NCBI GenBank assembly: GCA_964626625.1
Contig: CAZVFV010000015.1
Span: 1 to 15,500 of the forward strand
Length of the DNA: 15,500 bases
Reading direction: 5' to 3'
Source: CAYZPE01 sp964626625
Lineage (GTDB): Bacteria; Patescibacteriota; Minisyncoccia; Phycocordibacterales; CAYZPE01
The stretch's first letter is position 1. The number at the start of each line of letters is the position of its first letter. The position numbers and the translations under genes were made by a program. This document shows positions 13,012 through 15,500 of this stretch, piece after piece. The notes below the pieces were generated by a model. That model searched no databases. It had not been told where the DNA came from and saw only the letters and a program-made list of their open reading frames with translations.

Positions 13012-13020
13012 ATTCTACCA
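13012..13020 (-). promoter_or_regulatory. Extended -10 promoter of tktN
   Basis: Minus strand TGGTAGAAT in the 40-nt gap after the rpe-like gene, ending 8 nt before the tktN ATG. No good -35 is visible. It would allow internal, leaderless transcription of the transketolase pair. Confidence 0.45.
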
Positions 13021-13043
13021 TCTCCCACTCTCTACAAAATAAA

Positions 13044-13748
13044 TTACTTGTTAATATGTTTTAGCTTTTCAATAATTTCTTTCACATCTTCACTTCTATA
13101 TATAGTAGAACCAGAGACAAGTCTTTTAGCTCCAGCTTGTATTAAACGTGGTGCAGTCTCTAAAGTAACTCCGCCATCAACACTTATTACAAGACTTGGA
13201 AACTTATTTTTTAAAGTAGAGATTGTTTGTAAAATTCTCTCATCAAATGGAGAACCTTGAACACCGATTGTTTTAATTCCCATACACTGCACAAAATCAA
13301 TATGAGGAATAATACTTTCAACTAAAGACATGTCTGCGTCAGCAGTTATTGCAAGGCCGAGTTCAACATAGAGCGGTGAGTCTTTTGTGATTCCTTCTAA
13401 ACGAAATGATTGTACAAATTCTTTTACGTTACCCTCACTTTCAATATGAAAAATAATTCTACCTGCTCCAGCCTTAAGCCAATCTTGTGTAATACGTTCT
13501 GGATTTTTAACCATTAAGTCTGCTTCAAAGCTCAAACTGTCCCAACAAGGCATACTTGTTTTTTCTGTAATAATATTTTGAAAATCAATATCAGCATCCG
13601 GTAAAAGATATGGCCATGTCGCATCTTTTGTAATAGTTGCATCCATAACATCAATCTGCACAAAAGAAACATCTTCTTGAACTAAAGACATTTTCTCCTC
13701 TACTTCAGAAAAACTTCGAGGCATTATTGCTGGGATAATTTCAATCAT
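13044..13748 (-). CDS. Ribulose-phosphate 3-epimerase-like protein with altered metal site
   Basis: This TIM-barrel protein of the Rpe family (234 residues) would interconvert ribulose-5-P and xylulose-5-P. Family landmarks are IIPAIMP, IDVMDA (32-37), ADLMVKNPE (76-84), AGAGRIIFHIES, the second catalytic Asp D191 in SVDGGVTLETAP, and the phosphate loop GAKRLVSGSTIYR. The active site is unusual. The metal-ligand His of the usual HVDVMDG is Q31, the His of the usual HLMV is D77, the Ser of PSIL is Ala, and the MDGxFVPN loop is replaced by a longer MDATITKDATWPYL stretch. The two acidic ligands are kept. It lies 9 nt after rpiB and before tktN, which strongly supports a pentose phosphate role. 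It may use a different metal or substrate. Confidence 0.82.
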   Translation of the reverse strand: MIEIIPAIMPRSFSEVEEKMSLVQEDVSFVQIDVMDATITKDATWPYLLPDADIDFQNIITEKTSMPCWDSLSFEADLMVKNPERITQDWLKAGAGRIIFHIESEGNVKEFVQSFRLEGITKDSPLYVELGLAITADADMSLVESIIPHIDFVQCMGIKTIGVQGSPFDERILQTISTLKNKFPSLVISVDGGVTLETAPRLIQAGAKRLVSGSTIYRSEDVKEIIEKLKHINK

Positions 13749-13757
13749 AAATAGCTT

Positions 13758-14237
13758 TTAGGTATTAGTTGATAGGTCTTCAATTTTTTTCAAACGTCGA
13801 ACATGACGCTCGTCGTGTGAAAATTCTGTTTGAAGCCAAACCCTTACAGCTTCCATAGCTTCGTCGTCATTAAGAAATCGCGCACCTAAAGAAAGAATAT
13901 TTGCATTATTATGTTCTCGAGAAAGAACTATTTCATGTGGAACCTTTCTATCAGCTGGGTGATACTGACCATTAAAAACCACGGCTCGAATACCACGAAA
14001 TTTATTCGCCACAATTGCCTCACCTTGCCCCGATCCACCTATTACAATTCCTCTATCACTCTCAGGATTTCGAGCAACCTCTTGTGCAACTGGCGCAATA
14101 AAATCTACATAATCATCGAGTGGATCATATTCAAATGCACCCTTATCAACTACTTCATACCCAAGAGACTCAACGTATGATTTGAGTTTCTCTTTTAATT
14201 CATATCCAGCATGATCTGCTCCGAAGTAAATTTTCAT
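13758..14237 (-). CDS. rpiB: Ribose-5-phosphate isomerase B
   Basis: This enzyme interconverts ribose-5-P and ribulose-5-P (159 residues, normal length). The start MKIYFGADHAGYELK has the conserved D8-H9. SREHNNANILSLGARF is the family signature. The position of the catalytic Cys of E. coli RpiB is Gly (G67) in VIGGSGQGEAIVANK. This pattern matches the mycobacterial type, where a nearby Glu (here E73, with S69) is the base. It lies 42 nt after gap, in a gap made of a 7-nt tandem repeat, and 9 nt before the rpe-like gene. No Shine-Dalgarno is present, so translation probably depends on coupling or an A-rich start region. Sugar-phosphate isomerases of the RpiB/LacAB group are the only close alternative. 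Confidence 0.93.
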   Translation of the reverse strand: MKIYFGADHAGYELKEKLKSYVESLGYEVVDKGAFEYDPLDDYVDFIAPVAQEVARNPESDRGIVIGGSGQGEAIVANKFRGIRAVVFNGQYHPADRKVPHEIVLSREHNNANILSLGARFLNDDEAMEAVRVWLQTEFSHDERHVRRLKKIEDLSTNT

Positions 14238-14240
14238 AGT

Positions 14241-14268
14241 TTTGAAATTTGATATTTGAACTTTGAAA
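14241..14268. repeat. 7-nt tandem repeat TTTGANN x4 between gap and rpiB
   Basis: Four consecutive heptamers, TTTGAAA, TTTGATA, TTTGAAC, TTTGAAA, fill most of the 42-bp gap. The reverse complement of part of it (TCAAAGTTCAAA) recurs at 363-374, and AACTTTGAAA recurs at 10521-10530 in the small RNA. The period is shorter than one helical turn. Its role is unknown. Confidence 0.75.
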
Positions 14269-14279
14269 TTACATGTTGA

Positions 14280-15305
14280 TTACACATATTTCCCTAGTTC
14301 TATCACATGTTTAATCAACGTGTTTGTATACCCCATTTCATTGTCATACCAAGCAAGCACCTTTACCAAATCTCCATCAACAACACGTGTAAAAGAAAGG
14401 TCTGCAATTGATCCATACGTACTTCCAATAATGTCAGATGAGACAATTGGATCTTCTGTTACAGTAAAAACTCCTTCCCATCGCGGGTCCTTTGAAGCTT
14501 TTTTAAGTATGTCATTTATTTCTTCAACAGACGTTTTTCTTTTTGCGAGAAAAGTAATATCAGCAACAGATCCAGCTGGTACTGGTACACGCATAGAAAT
14601 ACCATCAAATTTTCCTTCTAGATCTGTTACCACCTTTGTTGTAGCAATAGCGGCACCAGTTGATGTTGGCACAATGTTTTGTGCAGCACCACGTCCCTCT
14701 CGAATGTCTTTTGCATTTGGTCCATCAACAAGAGACTGACTTGCGGTATATCCATGCACAGTATTCAACAAAGCTTTTTCTATACCAATCGTTTCATGAA
14801 GAATCTGAATAAGCGGAGCTCCGGCATTTGTAGTACATGATGCATTTGAAGTAACACTACAAGTTTTAAGCTTATCTTCATTAATACCCATCAAGACTGT
14901 TGCTTGAGTATCGTCCGCAGGAGCATCTTTTGCAGGAGCAGAGATCACAACTCGCTTAGCACCGGCTGCTATATGTACCTTTGCTTTTTCAAATGAAGTG
15001 AAGTGTCCTGTTGATTCAACAACCACATCAATATTGAGATCCTTCCACGGTAAACTCATTGGATCTTTTTCAGAAAAGAAAGCGATTGGATTCTCACCAA
15101 CCATAAGTGTCTTTGAATCTTTTACTTCTACAGAAAAAGGAGCGTTTCGATATACGCTGTCGTATTTTAATAAGTAAGCAATATTTTCAATGCTTCCCAA
15201 ATCATTTACTGCAACAATTTCAATCTCTTCTTTTCCAAAAGAGGCGCGTATAAATGCTCTTCCAATTCTTCCCGCTCCGTTTATTGCTACTCGTGTTTTT
15301 TTCAT
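14280..15305 (-). CDS. gap: Glyceraldehyde-3-phosphate dehydrogenase
   Basis: This glycolytic enzyme oxidises glyceraldehyde-3-P to 1,3-bisphosphoglycerate with NAD(P) (341 residues, normal length). The Rossmann start is VAINGAGRIGR. The catalytic Cys is C157 in SNASCTTNAGAP and the partner His is H184 in NTVHGYTASQ. PVPAGSVADI, the KVLAWYDNEMGY block near the C-terminus and the ESTGHF strand are all in place. The usual second cysteine of SCTTNC is Ala, and the TVHAYTNDQ motif is TVHGYTASQ; neither change should remove activity. It is first in the operon gap-rpiB-rpe-tktN-tktC, joining lower glycolysis to the pentose phosphate genes. A TATACA -10 ends 11 nt before the ATG, and a perfect TATAAT lies further up. 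Confidence 0.97.
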   Translation of the reverse strand: MKKTRVAINGAGRIGRAFIRASFGKEEIEIVAVNDLGSIENIAYLLKYDSVYRNAPFSVEVKDSKTLMVGENPIAFFSEKDPMSLPWKDLNIDVVVESTGHFTSFEKAKVHIAAGAKRVVISAPAKDAPADDTQATVLMGINEDKLKTCSVTSNASCTTNAGAPLIQILHETIGIEKALLNTVHGYTASQSLVDGPNAKDIREGRGAAQNIVPTSTGAAIATTKVVTDLEGKFDGISMRVPVPAGSVADITFLAKRKTSVEEINDILKKASKDPRWEGVFTVTEDPIVSSDIIGSTYGSIADLSFTRVVDGDLVKVLAWYDNEMGYTNTLIKHVIELGKYV

Positions 15306-15316
15306 ATGAAATACTC

Positions 15317-15345
15317 TGTATATTTTTTAATTATAGATAGTTTAA
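15317..15345 (-). promoter_or_regulatory. Candidate gap promoter region
   Basis: Minus strand: TTAAAC (15340-15345), 17 nt, then TATACA (15317-15322), 11 nt before the ATG. An alternative perfect TATAAT lies at 15330-15335, 24 nt before the ATG, which would give a leader of about 18 nt. Both are plausible in this AT-rich stretch, and neither has a strong -35. Confidence 0.4.
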
Positions 15346-15420
15346 TTTTAGCATTTTATATCAAGTATAAAAATAGCCCTTCGCAAAATAAGCTCTTTTC
15401 AAATTTCGCCTTACGTTTTC

Positions 15421-15438
15421 CCTGAGTTCAACCTCGGG
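15421..15438. repeat. Small hairpin CCTGAG/CTCGGG
   Basis: Six pairs (one G-T) around TTCAAC, in the spacer upstream of gap. There is no T tract. The TTCAACC core also occurs in the palindrome at 10650-10678. Confidence 0.3.
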
Positions 15439-15452
15439 ACACAATCTACCTC

Positions 15453-15479
15453 AACCTCACTCCTCGTAACCTCACTCCT
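15453..15479 (-). repeat. 12-bp direct repeat, period 15, at the window end
   Basis: AACCTCACTCCT occurs at 15453-15464 and 15468-15479, exactly 15 bp apart. On the minus strand an open frame enters from the window edge and reads RSEVT then RSEVE across the repeats, ending at a TAA near 15412-15414. It could be the tail of a gene outside the window, or repetitive spacer. The evidence is too thin to call a gene. Confidence 0.35.
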
Positions 15480-15500
15480 TGAAGTCTGATAAAACGAGTG

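Noticed and set aside
14263..14739. Long plus-strand open frame opposite gap (158 codons)
   Set aside because: It is antisense to the strongly conserved C-terminal half of GAPDH and has no domain. The openness reflects the codon bias of gap.
1..15500. CRISPR arrays, insertion sequences or prophage genes
   Set aside because: No regularly spaced repeats of CRISPR size, no transposase or phage-like proteins, and gene order is housekeeping throughout.

Overview
The window looks like a chromosomal scaffold from a Patescibacteria/CPR bacterium, most likely Parcubacteria-like. The genome is AT-rich, coding is dense, and several housekeeping proteins are short (316-aa RF1, 194-aa EF-Ts). Transketolase is split, a coiled-coil lytic transglycosylase is secreted, a DUF5654-like two-helix protein is present, and Shine-Dalgarno sequences are almost absent. 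The lineage is inferred from gene content; no search was run. One stop is TGA (end of tktC, 11127-11129) and no in-frame TGA is needed elsewhere, so the normal code is assumed. A run of 10 N (10994-11003) is a scaffold join, so linkage between the two halves depends on the assembly.

Layout: nearly everything is on the minus strand. At the left edge are a tRNA-like sequence (1-55) and a GIY-YIG nuclease gene with no usable start for its full domain, followed by a GC-rich hairpin. Then, in transcription order, comes a translation cluster: rpmE (L31), prfA (RF1), rpsB (S2), tsf (EF-Ts) and a small membrane-anchored unknown. Two terminators with a GC-rich island between them separate it from a secreted coiled-coil/lytic transglycosylase gene and from rplY (bL25/CTC). 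Upstream lies a carbon operon: class II aldolase (fba), FAD-linked 2-hydroxyacid oxidase, and D-2-hydroxyacid dehydrogenase. A PfkB-family sugar kinase is divergent from fba, with a 31-bp gap and facing promoters. The 331-bp region after the kinase (10399-10729) holds a terminator, a self-contained promoter-RNA-terminator unit that looks like an undescribed ~100-nt small RNA, a near-perfect 29-nt palindrome and another terminator. Right of it are the DUF5654-like gene and an operon of gap, rpiB, an rpe-like gene, tktN and tktC.

Function: the sugar genes give GAPDH, ribose-5-P isomerase, a ribulose-P epimerase-like protein, split transketolase, aldolase and a PfkB kinase. No transaldolase or PfkA is in the window. 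Together they suggest the carbon-rearranging non-oxidative pentose phosphate route joined to lower glycolysis, which is typical of CPR metabolism. The oxidase/dehydrogenase pair would interconvert 2-hydroxy and 2-oxo acids.

Regulation: a recurrent pattern is a -10 box (often an extended TGnTATAAT or TGnTAGAAT) ending only 6-12 nt before the ATG with no Shine-Dalgarno. This predicts leaderless or near-leaderless mRNAs for rpmE, tsf, rplY, the transglycosylase gene, fba, pfkB and tktN, and probably rpsB and gap. The best candidates for something new are the small RNA locus, this leaderless architecture, and the Rpe-like protein with altered metal ligands.
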